Source: DASQPR01 sp963727415
GTDB taxonomy: Bacteria; Actinomycetota; Actinomycetes; Mycobacteriales; Micromonosporaceae
Direction: 5' to 3'
Assembly (NCBI GenBank): GCA_963727415.1
Contig: CAVSGF010000003.1
Span: 434,001 to 498,000, forward strand
Length of the DNA stretch: 64,000 bases
The position numbers and the translations under genes are program-made. Every line of letters starts with the position of its first letter. Position 1 is the first letter of the stretch. Shown here piece after piece: positions 15,857 to 24,493 of the stretch. The notes under the pieces are model-generated. The model did not search any database. It was not told the origin of the DNA and worked only from the letters and a program-made list of their open reading frames with translations.

Positions 15857-18828
15857 CGGTCGCAGCGGCGGCGCCGGATCCGCTCGACGCGTCGGTACGC
15901 GGCCTGGCGATGATCGACGACCCGGCCAGCCTCGATGAGGGGCTGCGCCTGCTGCGGTTGGCCGTCCGGCACACGTCCGCCAGCGACCCGGCCCGCCCCG
16001 GTCGCCTGCTCAACCTGGGCGTCGCGGTCGATCGGCGGTGGGAGCGTGATCACGAGTTGACCGACCTCACCGAAGCCATCAACCTTTACCGGCAGGTCGC
16101 CGCGAGCACGGACGCAGGCGCGGATGTCACGGCGGCGTGCCTGGCGAATCTGTGCCACGCGCTGCGGGTGCGGTACGGACACACCGGCGCCCGGCCGGAC
16201 CTGGACGCGGCCGTCGTCGCGGGCGCCGCCTGCCTCGACGTCACTGCGGTCGACGACGACCGCCGCGTCGACCGGCTCGAACAGGTCGCCCACGCCCTTC
16301 GTGAACGGTACGAGAACGGCCATGACGTCGGCGACCTGGCGGCGGCCTTGGGCCTCTACCGGGAGGCGGCCTTGCGGAGCACCCCGCCGGACGGTACCGA
16401 GCCGACCGGTCGTGCGCTCGTGCACCTGCGCAACTACATCCTGGCCGCCCGGGACCACCACGCGGCGACCGGCGACGTCTGCACGGCAAGCGCGGCGGTA
16501 GCGCCAGCGTTCCGGCTTGCCGGCGACCCGGAAGCGGCAAGCCTGGTGCAGTGGGCGGCCCGTCTGGCCATCAGCGGTGTCGATGCGGACGGACCGCGCC
16601 AGGCCGCGGCGGCTCTGCGCCGGGCGGTGGAACTGGCCGAGGGGCCTGACGCGGACACCCTCCGGCTGGACCTGGTCGCGGCGCTGCGGCGGTACGGCAA
16701 CCGCACCGGCCGGGCGGATGAGGTGCGGGCGGCCGTCGACGCGGCGTACGAGGCGGTCGACCTCGCCGGCGCCGACGGACGTGCACCCGCCCTGGGGGCG
16801 CTGGGCGCCGCGCAGATCTGCCTGCACCGGCACACCGGAGTGCCGGCCCACCTGGACGACGCGATCCGGAGCCTGCGTCAGGCCAATCTCGCGGCGAGCG
16901 GAACGGACGGGACGGTGCTGGCGAACCTGTCCGTCGCGCTGACCCGCCGCTACGAGACCTTCGCGGATCTGGCCGACCTGGACAAGGCTGTCACGCTGAG
17001 CCGTGGGGCGGCGGCCCTCGCCCCGCCGGACGACGACGACCGGGGCGCGTACGCGACGAACGTTGCGCACGCGCTCCAGCGGCGGTACGAGCGGTTCTGG
17101 CGGCGTGCGGACATCGACGAGGCGATCGCCGTGCAGCGCACCGTGCTGGGGGCCGCCGATCCGCGAAGCGCGCTGGCCGCCATGGCCGAGGCCAATCTCG
17201 GCATCACGTACCGGTACCGGTTCCTGCGCCTACGCCAGCCGGATGATCTGGACGAGGCCGTGCGCCGTTCCCGTTCCGCGTTGAAGTCGTTCCGCGCGCA
17301 GCCGGACGGGAATCGCGCCGTCGGGCAGGAGATGGTCAATCTTGCGGTAACGCTTGGCGACCGCTACCGGTACCTGCACCGGACTGAGGCCCTGGACGAG
17401 GCGGTCGACCTCGCCGTGCGGGCCGTGCCGCTGCTGGACGGCGCCCGGTACGCCCTGCGCGGCAGGGCCGCGATGCTACTCGTCGATAGGTTCCGGCGCG
17501 ATGGCCGGGAAACTGACGCGCACGCCGCGATCAGGTACCTGAGCGACCTGGCCCGGAATCCGACAGTATCGACCACCGCCCAGGTCGACGCGGCGGTCGC
17601 GTGGGGGCGGCTGGCCGAGGACCGCGGTGACCGGGTGGCAGCGACCACCGCGTTCGGCGAGGCCGTGGCGGCGCTGACCCGGCTTCCGTGCCTCGGCACA
17701 AGCCGCCGCGCCCGGGAACAGGCCCTCGCCCTGGCCGGAGGTCTGGCCGGCGACGCCGGAGCCGCCGCGCTGGAGGTTGGCGACGCGGACAGCGCGTTGG
17801 ATCGCATCGAACGCGGCCGCGGCGTGTTGTGGACCCAACAACTGGAGTTGCTCGGCGACCTGACCCGGCTCGCCGGGGTGGACCCGGTGCTCGCGGCCCG
17901 GCTCGAGGCGATCGGCAGGGAGCTGGCCGGCAATTCGGTGCGGCACCTGGTCCCCGACGACCCGTCGGCCGGCCCGCGCGTGTTGGATCTGCTCGACGAG
18001 GCCGGGAGGGCGGCCGACTACGACATCGATCGCGCCGTCAGCCTGATCCGGGAGGCCGTCGAAGCGGCTCCGCACGATCTGCTGGCAATCGCCCGCGCGA
18101 CGTTGTCGAACACCCTGCTGCGACGCCACCGGGCGCGGGGCGAACGCGCCGATCTGGACGACGCTGTCGAGGCGGCCGAGGCGGCCGTACGCGCGGCGCC
18201 GGTCGGGGCGAGCGGCCGCTACTGGTCGTGGTACGGCCATGCCCTGCTCAGACGCTATGACGCCGATCGGGACGGCGGCGAACCGGATCCCGCCGTACTG
18301 GATTCGGCGGTACGCGCGTTCACGCTCGCCGCGACGGCCGGACGTAGCCCGCGCGACCGGGCCGACGACCTCGCGGCCCTCGCCACGGCCCGGGACCGGA
18401 AGTGCGATGACCAGGCGGACGAGCCGGCACTGTCCGCCGCCGTCGAGGCGTGGCGCGATGCCCTGCGGGCCAGCGCCCGCGACGGCGTCGAGCAGGCCGA
18501 GTGGACCGGGTCGCTGGCACTGGCGCTGCTGCAACGCTGCAACCTCACCGGAAGCCTCGTGGACCTTGACGAGGCCATTGACCGGTTGGATGCCGCGACG
18601 GGCGCCGGAGACGATGACGACCTGGTCGAGCGGCACTACTGGCGTTCGCTGGCACTGCGGACGCGCTGGCAGGCTCGCGGTGAGCGGGCCGATCTCGACG
18701 CCGCCTTGACCGACGCGCGCCGCGCGGCCGAACTTTCGGTCGGGCTCGACCAGGAGACACGGGACATGGTTCAAGCGGCTCTCAATGGGACACAGCGGAT
18801 GTGTGACGCTCTGACCGGGCGGACATAG
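15853..18828 (+). CDS. Large TPR-repeat protein (991 aa)
   Basis: A 991-residue solenoid of degenerate TPRs with repeating LxNLxxALxxRYE...DLDxAI units. Unusually, the helix that marks the TPR/CHAT junction in related proteins (SALDRIERGRGVLWTQ) sits internally at ~646-662 and is followed not by CHAT but by a second TPR block of ~300 residues. No protease or NTPase motif is present. The GTG at 15853 overlaps the upstream stop (GTGA). The likely role is a sensor or scaffold that gathers the proteases of the locus; the ligand is unknown. Confidence 0.75.
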   Translation: MTVAAAAPDPLDASVRGLAMIDDPASLDEGLRLLRLAVRHTSASDPARPGRLLNLGVAVDRRWERDHELTDLTEAINLYRQVAASTDAGADVTAACLANLCHALRVRYGHTGARPDLDAAVVAGAACLDVTAVDDDRRVDRLEQVAHALRERYENGHDVGDLAAALGLYREAALRSTPPDGTEPTGRALVHLRNYILAARDHHAATGDVCTASAAVAPAFRLAGDPEAASLVQWAARLAISGVDADGPRQAAAALRRAVELAEGPDADTLRLDLVAALRRYGNRTGRADEVRAAVDAAYEAVDLAGADGRAPALGALGAAQICLHRHTGVPAHLDDAIRSLRQANLAASGTDGTVLANLSVALTRRYETFADLADLDKAVTLSRGAAALAPPDDDDRGAYATNVAHALQRRYERFWRRADIDEAIAVQRTVLGAADPRSALAAMAEANLGITYRYRFLRLRQPDDLDEAVRRSRSALKSFRAQPDGNRAVGQEMVNLAVTLGDRYRYLHRTEALDEAVDLAVRAVPLLDGARYALRGRAAMLLVDRFRRDGRETDAHAAIRYLSDLARNPTVSTTAQVDAAVAWGRLAEDRGDRVAATTAFGEAVAALTRLPCLGTSRRAREQALALAGGLAGDAGAAALEVGDADSALDRIERGRGVLWTQQLELLGDLTRLAGVDPVLAARLEAIGRELAGNSVRHLVPDDPSAGPRVLDLLDEAGRAADYDIDRAVSLIREAVEAAPHDLLAIARATLSNTLLRRHRARGERADLDDAVEAAEAAVRAAPVGASGRYWSWYGHALLRRYDADRDGGEPDPAVLDSAVRAFTLAATAGRSPRDRADDLAALATARDRKCDDQADEPALSAAVEAWRDALRASARDGVEQAEWTGSLALALLQRCNLTGSLVDLDEAIDRLDAATGAGDDDDLVERHYWRSLALRTRWQARGERADLDAALTDARRAAELSVGLDQETRDMVQAALNGTQRMCDALTGRT

Positions 18829-18834
18829 CGGCGT

Positions 18835-20706
18835 ATGAAGCCCACCGTTGCGGGAGATTGGACGGCCATGACCGGCTCCAGCGCAGACCTCGACGAGGTA
18901 CGCCGGCTGCGGGAACGCTACCGCGGTACGGGCGATGTACGCCTGCTCGAACAGGCGCTGAAGGTGTGCCGTCACGTCACGGCCGCCGGCCCGGGCGATG
19001 GGGCGGCCCACCTCGAAGCGGCGGCACTGCTCGGCATGCGCTACGAGCATCGCAGCCAGATGGCCGATCTCGACGAAGCGCTCCGCCACCTGCACCGTGC
19101 GGCAGAGCTGATTCCCGATGACGACGTCAACGCGGCAGCCGTATACACCAACATCGTCGGCGTGCGGACCCGGCGGTACCTGCGCCTCGTCGATGGCACT
19201 GAACTCCAGGCCGGCATCGAGGCGGCGGAGACGGCGTTGCGGCGGCTCACCGTCCAGCAGATCGACGCATCGTCACTGCGCGGCAATCTGGCCGGCCTGC
19301 TGCGTATCCGCTTCGAACGCTACGGTGAACCCCGCGACCTGAACGACTCCATCGCGCAGGCGCAGAGGATGCTGGAAGTCGCCGCGCCGGCCAACCCGAT
19401 GATCTACAGCACGTTGGCCGGCAGCCTCTCGTTGCGATTCCGGTACTTCGGAGCCGTTGACGACCTGATCGAGGCCGTCAAGTGGGCGGAGGTCGGCGTG
19501 GCGCACACACCGGTCAACCACCCCGACCGGTTCTCGGTTCTGGGGATCGCGGGTGGAGTGCTCAAGCTGCACTTCGAGCACACCGGCGTCGCGGCGAGCC
19601 TGACCGCCGCGGAGACCTACCAGCGGGAACTGCTCACCATCCTTGACACCAGACACACCGAGGCCGGTGTCGTGCTGCTCAATATGGCATACACGCTACT
19701 GCTCCGGCATGATCGGGTGGGCTCGCGTGACGACATCGACGAGTTGATGGCGGTCACCGCCCGTGCGCTCGGGTCGCCCGACCCTCTCGTCCGGGCGGAG
19801 GCCGCAGCCTGCCGCGCGCGGGGGCTGTACACCCGCGTCGGCTGGCTCGTTCGCGCCGGCGATGACACGGGTGCGCGCGCCGCGGCCCGTGCGGCTGTCA
19901 CCGCCGCGCGGCAAGCGGTCGAGATGCCGGGAGCCGACGATTTCCGCCTGCCAGATCGGCTGTTCATCCTGGCCAATGCGTGGGACGCGGTCTATGAACT
20001 CACCGGCGACCCCGCCGCCGCGACGGCTGCCGAGGAGCACCTCACCAACGCGATCCGCTCGCTGGCCTCGGACGACGCGCGCAGACCGCACCTTGACGCC
20101 GCCCTCGCCAGCCACCTCGTGCGGGTGATGGAGAACACCGCGGACACCGGCCAGCTTCCCACCGCCACACGGCTGGCGCGTTCCGCGGTGGCCGACGCGC
20201 CACACGGTGGCCCGATCTGGGAGGCGGCGGTGCGGGTCCTCCTGGCGGTCCTGCTGCTGCTCGGACCGACGGATCAGGACGGCGCCGCGGAGGTCGTCAC
20301 GCTGCTGGAACGGCTCGCACGGTCGGACGTCGTCGCTCCCGCCACGCTTGCCGCGTTGGGGCTGGTGGCCGGTGACAAGCTGTTGAGCGCCGGCAACGAC
20401 GGCGCGGCCCGCGCGTACACGATCGGGGTCGACGCGCTGCCCGCCGCGGCCTGGCACGGCTTGGACCGGGTGAGCCAGGAGGCCCATCTCAGCGATGTGT
20501 CCGGCATCGGCAGCGCGGCCGCAGCGGGTCAACTGCACCACGGTGAACCCGAACGTGCGGTCGAGACACTCGAGGCCGGTCGTAACCTGCTGTGGGCTCA
20601 GATGCTGGACGCCCGCGGCGAGTACGACAGGCTGGAGCGCGACCATCCCGACCTGGCACGGCGCCTTGTGGAACTGTCAAGCGCCCGCAACCCCGTCTAC
20701 CGGTAG
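18835..20706 (+). CDS. TPR protein (623 aa) ending at the TPR/CHAT junction
   Basis: A 623-residue TPR protein related to 8936-10267. It ends ERAVETLEAGRNLLWAQMLD... then about 30 more residues and a stop, i.e. at the position where a fused homologue would enter its CHAT linker. The ATG at 18835 lies 6 nt after the preceding stop; an ATG at 18868 behind GGGAG is an alternative. It is the last gene of the right arm and abuts insertion-sequence debris, so the last ~8 residues may not be ancestral. It is either a natural TPR-only partner for the CHAT protein at 10576-11895, or a TPR-CHAT gene that lost its 3' part. Confidence 0.7.
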   Translation: MKPTVAGDWTAMTGSSADLDEVRRLRERYRGTGDVRLLEQALKVCRHVTAAGPGDGAAHLEAAALLGMRYEHRSQMADLDEALRHLHRAAELIPDDDVNAAAVYTNIVGVRTRRYLRLVDGTELQAGIEAAETALRRLTVQQIDASSLRGNLAGLLRIRFERYGEPRDLNDSIAQAQRMLEVAAPANPMIYSTLAGSLSLRFRYFGAVDDLIEAVKWAEVGVAHTPVNHPDRFSVLGIAGGVLKLHFEHTGVAASLTAAETYQRELLTILDTRHTEAGVVLLNMAYTLLLRHDRVGSRDDIDELMAVTARALGSPDPLVRAEAAACRARGLYTRVGWLVRAGDDTGARAAARAAVTAARQAVEMPGADDFRLPDRLFILANAWDAVYELTGDPAAATAAEEHLTNAIRSLASDDARRPHLDAALASHLVRVMENTADTGQLPTATRLARSAVADAPHGGPIWEAAVRVLLAVLLLLGPTDQDGAAEVVTLLERLARSDVVAPATLAALGLVAGDKLLSAGNDGAARAYTIGVDALPAAAWHGLDRVSQEAHLSDVSGIGSAAAAGQLHHGEPERAVETLEAGRNLLWAQMLDARGEYDRLERDHPDLARRLVELSSARNPVYR

Positions 20707-20981
20707 TTTGTCAGTTTGGGATGTAGAGGTGGATGGGGTGTCCACTCGCGACAGCGGTGAGTAGGGCCTGGAGTTCAGACGGTGGGCGCGTATTCGACCA
20801 GGCATGCCACCAGCGTTGCAGCATTACGTTGCGGGTGCCGAAAACGTCGTCCGCGCTGGTCACGGCAGGTTTGTTCGTTGCTGACGGTCTTGGACCTAGA
20901 GGTGCCCAACGCAGCACCTGGCGTGACCGACGCTGGCCGGGCGATGATGCCTTGCTGTGCTGCTTCGAATGGCCTTGTACG
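20707..20981. other. Insertion-sequence debris, no intact gene
   Basis: No gene is supported. A sequence at 20836-20863 (TGCCGAAAACGTCGTCCG and on through GCTGGTCAC) strongly resembles the left terminal repeat of the type A IS that begins ~140 nt further on, so this is probably a second, decayed copy end. Confidence 0.5.
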
Positions 20982-22223
20982 TGCCGAATATTCCGTCCAT
21001 GCTGGTCAGAGCCCTACCCGACCCATTGGCTCGATCTTGGCCGGCTCTCTTCACGTCCTGCTTACTCATCGCCGTTGGCCACTGCGCGATGATGCCGTGT
21101 CATGCTGCTGCGACTGGCCTACCTTGGCATCACCAACGCGTTCGCGCTACTGCGGCTGCTACCAGGCAGCGACCACGACAAGGACACGGAAATCCTCGTC
21201 TTGCGCCACCAACTCGCGGTGCTGCAGCGCCAGCTCAGCGGGCAGCGGATCCGGTTCGACCCCGCCGAGCGGGCATGGCTGGCCGCGCTGCTGCACCCAC
21301 TCCCCCGGCCGACACTGCACCGTCTGCGGCTGCTGGTGCGACCCGACACCATCCTGCGCTGGCATCGTGACCTACTCGCACGCCGCCACGCAGCCGTGTC
21401 GCGACCCCGCCGACGGGGCCGGCCACGCACCGTCCACTCGATCCGCGCGCTGGTGCTACGCCTGGTGGCCGAGAACCCATCATGGGGATATCGAAGGGTG
21501 CACGGCGAACTCCTGGTCCTCGGAATCAAGATCGCCCCATCCACGGTCTGGGCGATCCTGCACCAGGCTGGCGTCAACCCCTCCCCCGACCGGGCCGTCA
21601 CCACCTGGACCCAGTTTCTGCGCACGCAAGCCGAAGCGCTGCTGGCCGCCGACTTCATCGAAACGATCACGCTGGCCGGCACAAGGATGTACATCCTCGC
21701 CGTCATCGAGCACACCAGCCGCCGCATTCGAATCCTCGGCGCCACCGCCCATCCCACCGCCGCGTGGGTGACCCAGGCCGCCCGCAACCTCGTCATGGAC
21801 ATCGAGGATGCCGGGTCCAACGTCCGCTACATGATCCGCGACCGCGACGGCAAATACCCGGCATTGTTCGACGCCGTCCTCGCCGACGCCGGCATCCAGA
21901 CCGTACTCAGCGGCGTCCAGATCCCCCGCATGAACTCGATCATGGAACGGTGGGTACGCACCTGCCGGCGCGAACTGCTCGACCGCACCCTGATCTGGAA
22001 CCAGCGGCAGCTACTGCACGTGCTGCGCGAGTACGAGACCTTCTATAACGAGCACCGGCCGCACCAGGGCATCGCCAACGCCAGACCCCTCGCCCCGCTG
22101 CCCGAACCGATCACCAATCAAGACACGATCACACAGCTCAACATCCACCGACGTGACCGCCTCGGCGGTCTCCTCCACGAATACCAGCATGCCGCCTGAC
22201 CAGCACGGATGTAATTCTCGGCA
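20982..22223 (+). mobile_element. Type A IS3-like element
   Basis: An imperfect ~28-bp inverted repeat (left 20982-21009, starting TGCCGAATATTCCGTCC and ending GCTGGTCAG; right 22196-22223) brackets one intact integrase-type transposase gene. The right repeat overlaps its stop codon. The same ends bound the copy at 31998-34292. Confidence 0.75.
21102..22199 (+). CDS. Integrase-core transposase (IS3-like, type A)
   Basis: A 365-residue transposase with an N-terminal helix-turn-helix part (residues ~30-150: LVLRHQLAVLQRQL, NPSWGYRRVHGELL) and an rve integrase core. The catalytic acids fit ADFIETITLAG (Asp), MIRDRDGKYPALF (Asp) and MNSIMERWVRTCRREL (Glu). It ends in HEYQHAA, a tail shared with the copies at 8751-8899 and 33386-34267. 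Intact. Confidence 0.8.
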   Translation: MLLRLAYLGITNAFALLRLLPGSDHDKDTEILVLRHQLAVLQRQLSGQRIRFDPAERAWLAALLHPLPRPTLHRLRLLVRPDTILRWHRDLLARRHAAVSRPRRRGRPRTVHSIRALVLRLVAENPSWGYRRVHGELLVLGIKIAPSTVWAILHQAGVNPSPDRAVTTWTQFLRTQAEALLAADFIETITLAGTRMYILAVIEHTSRRIRILGATAHPTAAWVTQAARNLVMDIEDAGSNVRYMIRDRDGKYPALFDAVLADAGIQTVLSGVQIPRMNSIMERWVRTCRRELLDRTLIWNQRQLLHVLREYETFYNEHRPHQGIANARPLAPLPEPITNQDTITQLNIHRRDRLGGLLHEYQHAA

Positions 22224-22234
22224 GCTACAAGCCC

Positions 22235-22450
22235 GTGCCCGTGTCTCTCCGCTCGCTCACCGATCTAGCAATCGATTTCTCGATCCTCCTGGTCGTCGGA
22301 GTCGTGGCCATCGTCGTGCCGAACTGGCGCCGGCGCAGCGCGATCCGGATCGCCTACGAGCTCGGACGTCGCGAAGGCCGCGAAGAGATGGCAGTCGATC
22401 AAGACCAAGATCATGAGTCAGCCATGAGTCATGATCTTGAGATCACATAG
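22235..22450 (+). CDS. Possible small membrane protein
   Basis: A 71-codon frame from GTG with one hydrophobic segment (DFSILLVVGVVAIVVP, residues ~14-29) followed by a basic and then acidic cytoplasmic tail (RRSAIRIAYELGRREGREEM). The pattern is that of a single-pass protein, but the frame overlaps a strong hairpin and has no family match I know. Low confidence. Confidence 0.3.
   Translation: MPVSLRSLTDLAIDFSILLVVGVVAIVVPNWRRRSAIRIAYELGRREGREEMAVDQDQDHESAMSHDLEIT
22407..22438. terminator. 10-bp perfect hairpin
   Basis: AAGATCATGA at 22407-22416 is exactly complementary to TCATGATCTT at 22429-22438, with a 12-nt loop. It could be a terminator or a protein-binding dyad; there is no T-tract. 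Confidence 0.4.
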
Positions 22451-22485
22451 GATTTAGCCGGACCACATAGGATCCAGGCGTATCG

Positions 22486-22514
22486 CTGATTTCCTTGCTG
22501 AGCAGGGAAATCAG
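22486..22514 (-). terminator. Hairpin downstream of the tRNA-Val fragment
   Basis: CTGATTTCC (22486-22494) pairs with GGAAATCAG (22506-22514). On the minus strand it lies just past the tRNA 3' end, where the original tRNA gene's terminator would be. Confidence 0.5.
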
Positions 22515-22524
22515 GAAGATCAGG

Positions 22525-22569
22525 TGGTGGGCGATACTGGGATTGAACCAGTGACCTCTTCCGTGTCAG
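22525..22569 (-). tRNA. tRNA-Val(GAC) 3' fragment, probable attachment site
   Basis: Read on the minus strand, 45 nt match the 3' part of a tRNA from the anticodon loop (CTGACAC, anticodon GAC) through the T arm (GGTTCAATCCC) and acceptor strand ATCGCCC to an encoded CCA. The homology stops abruptly at the anticodon loop; the D arm and 5' acceptor strand are missing. This is the classic footprint left by an integrative element that recombined into a tRNA gene. The displaced 3' half lies at one end of the element, which should extend to higher coordinates. No intact tRNA-Val partner is visible in the window. Confidence 0.75.
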
Positions 22570-22809
22570 CGACCGTCCACCACTCCCCCCGGACCAGCCC
22601 AAACACAAACACCCCCAGGTCACGGGCTGCCGTTGCGGCCAGTTGGGAGCAGTTGGACGTCGTTCAGCGCAGTTCACAGCGGCCTGCTGCTCCCACTCTG
22701 CTCCCCTGATGGCCTATCGACCGCCGCAGCTTGCGTGCGGCGGCATCCAGACAGCCGAGGCACCATCGGCTTGCGCCAGAACCAGGTGGCGATTGCCTCC
22801 AACGGCGAC

Positions 22810-22842
22810 CGCTGACGTAGTGCTTGTGCTACGATGTAGTGC
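22810..22842 (+). promoter_or_regulatory. Promoter/operator of the toxin-antitoxin pair
   Basis: Just before the antitoxin ATG, GTAGTGC occurs twice around an inverted form (GTAGTGCTTGTGCTAC then GTAGTGC). Short repeats of this kind are typical operators for ribbon-helix-helix antitoxins, suggesting autoregulation. TACGAT is a possible -10 element. Confidence 0.45.
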
Positions 22843-23265
22843 ATGACGACGCCTTTGTCTATCCGTTTCGAGCCGGGCCTGTTGGCGCGGTTGCGGCGGC
22901 GCGCCGCAGCCGAGACCGGGGCGAATACCTCGGCACTGGCGCAGCGGCTCGTCGACGAAGGGCTGCGCATGGCCGAACACCCGGGCATCCTCTTCAAGAC
23001 CGGGCCGTCGGGGCGGCGGGCCGCACTGGCCTACGGACCCGACGTCTGGGAGATCGTCAAGTTCCTGCGAGAGATCGACGAACGGGGCCCGGCCGCGCTG
23101 GCGGCCGCTGCGGAAACCTTCGCCATCGACGTCAACCACATCAGCACCGCGGTCGCCTACTACGGCGACAACCGCGACGAGATCGACGCGGAGATCGACG
23201 CCGCCGACGAGGCATCGCTACACGCCGAAGACGCCTGGCGCGTGACCCAGCAGCTCATCGCATGA
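22843..23265 (+). CDS. Antitoxin, ribbon-helix-helix type
   Basis: A 140-residue protein. The first ~45 residues (LSIRFEPGLLARLRRRAAAETG...SALAQRLVDEGLRM) resemble a ribbon-helix-helix DNA-binding domain. They are followed by HPGILFKTGPSGRRAALAYGPDVWEIVKFL, a DUF433-like block seen in antitoxins paired with PIN-like toxins, and an acidic C-terminal helix. It would bind and neutralise the downstream toxin and repress the operon. Its stop overlaps the toxin start by ATGA. Confidence 0.7.
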   Translation: MTTPLSIRFEPGLLARLRRRAAAETGANTSALAQRLVDEGLRMAEHPGILFKTGPSGRRAALAYGPDVWEIVKFLREIDERGPAALAAAAETFAIDVNHISTAVAYYGDNRDEIDAEIDAADEASLHAEDAWRVTQQLIA

Positions 23266-23657
23266 GCACGGCCACACTCCACGAGACGCAACTGGTACTC
23301 GACGAGATGTTCTCCCCCAAGATCGCCGAAACCCTCCGCGAACGCGGCCACAACGTGATCGCCGTCGCCGAACGCACCGACCTGCGCGCAATGACCGACG
23401 ACGACCTCTACGCCTGGGCCACCAGCCAGCGGTGCTGGCTGCTGACCGAAAACGTCAAAGACTTCCGCCCCATCATGCTCCGCGCGCTCCAGGCCGGCGC
23501 CGCCGCCACCGGCCTGCTGTTCACCAGCAGCCGCACCTTCCCCCGCACACGACACAACCCCGGCCCCCTCATCGAAGCCATCGACGCCTGGCTAACCAAG
23601 GGCCCACCAGCACCCCCACTCACCGAAGACTGGCTCCTCACCCACACAGACCAGTAA
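23262..23657 (+). CDS. PIN-like toxin (DUF5615 family)
   Basis: A 131-residue protein of the Mut7-C/PIN-like DUF5615 type. LVLDEMFSPKIAETLRERGHNV carries the first acidic residues, and CWLLTENVKDFRPI carries the conserved ENVKDF acid pair expected to coordinate metal. PIN-fold toxins are RNases; the target is unknown. The ATG at 23262 overlaps the antitoxin stop, the usual arrangement. The pair may have helped to maintain the integrative element inferred from the tRNA fragment. Confidence 0.7.
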   Translation: MSTATLHETQLVLDEMFSPKIAETLRERGHNVIAVAERTDLRAMTDDDLYAWATSQRCWLLTENVKDFRPIMLRALQAGAAATGLLFTSSRTFPRTRHNPGPLIEAIDAWLTKGPPAPPLTEDWLLTHTDQ

Positions 23658-23744
23658 GTCGGGTCTGTTTGGGCCATGGCCGTGACGAGACCTTCACTAA
23701 CTACCCATGGCGACCGCTCCCGGGGATCGGCGCCGCACCGCTAC

Positions 23745-23789
23745 GCGGCACACCACCGAGCGGCACACCACCGAGCGGCACACCACCGA
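23745..23789. repeat. Three tandem copies of a 15-bp unit
   Basis: GCGGCACACCACCGA is repeated exactly three times, followed by a partial fourth copy. It lies in a short non-coding gap after the toxin gene. Confidence 0.8.
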
Positions 23790-23863
23790 GCGGCCCGCCC
23801 CTCCGGCGACCAGCCCCGGTAGGCACATCGACACACCCAGATGGATGTCATGGCGCTGACGCT

Positions 23864-23893
23864 GATGCCCTTATGTCTGTCAACCCGTTGACG
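23864..23893 (-). mobile_element. IS110 right-end scrap
   Basis: GATGCCCTTATG followed by TCTGTCAACCCGTTG is the near-exact reverse complement of the right end of the IS110 element at 5393-6777. Only ~30 bp remain, joined directly to an IS1182 fragment. Confidence 0.65.
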
Positions 23894-24493
23894 AGGCTGC
23901 TGACCTTGCGCACCGAGCGCCAGGTCCGGCTGATCGCCCCGATGCGCGGTGACTCCTCCCGCCACGCCCGCGAAGGCAGCCCCTACGCTCGCGACAAGTT
24001 CACCATCGACTTCGACCAGCAACACGCGACCTGCCCACAAGGCCACCAGTCGGCCACCTGGAACCCCGCCCGCCAAGACGGCCAGGACGTCATCGTCGTC
24101 AGCTTCCCCCAAAGCGCCTGCATCACATGCCCGGCCCGCACCGAGTGCACCCGCTCACAACAGCGCCGACGACAGCTGACACTACGACCCCGCCACCTGC
24201 ACGAAGCACTCCGCGACGCCCGCACCGAACAACAAACCAACGCCTGGAAAAACACCTACCGGGCCCGCGCCGGCATCGAAGGCACCATCCACCAGGCCAC
24301 CGCGGTCACCGGCATCCGCCAAGCCCGATACGCCGGTCTCAGCAAAGTCAGCCTGGAACACGCCTTCGCCGCGACCGCCGTCAACCTCATCCGCCTCCAC
24401 GCCTGGTGGACCGGCACACCCCTCCAACGCACCCGAACCACCCACCTGACCAGGCTCGATCTCACCCTCGCCGCATAGACCCAATTAGGCAAC
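23894..24493 (+). pseudogene. IS1182-family transposase, C-terminal remnant
   Basis: From LLTLRTERQVRLIAPMRGDSS to the stop at 24478 the protein matches the last ~190 residues of the intact transposase at 41003-42703 with only scattered changes. The element's end (AATTAGGCAACAG) follows at 24481-24493. The 5' two-thirds of the gene, with its first catalytic residues, is missing and replaced by the IS110 scrap. Not functional. Confidence 0.85.

Noticed and set aside
20711..20917. Minus-strand 68-codon open frame
   Set aside because: No convincing family match, lies in IS debris, and overlaps a decayed terminal repeat.
23745..23789. Possible CRISPR array from regularly repeated sequence
   Set aside because: The three 15-bp units are directly contiguous with no spacers, and no cas genes are present.
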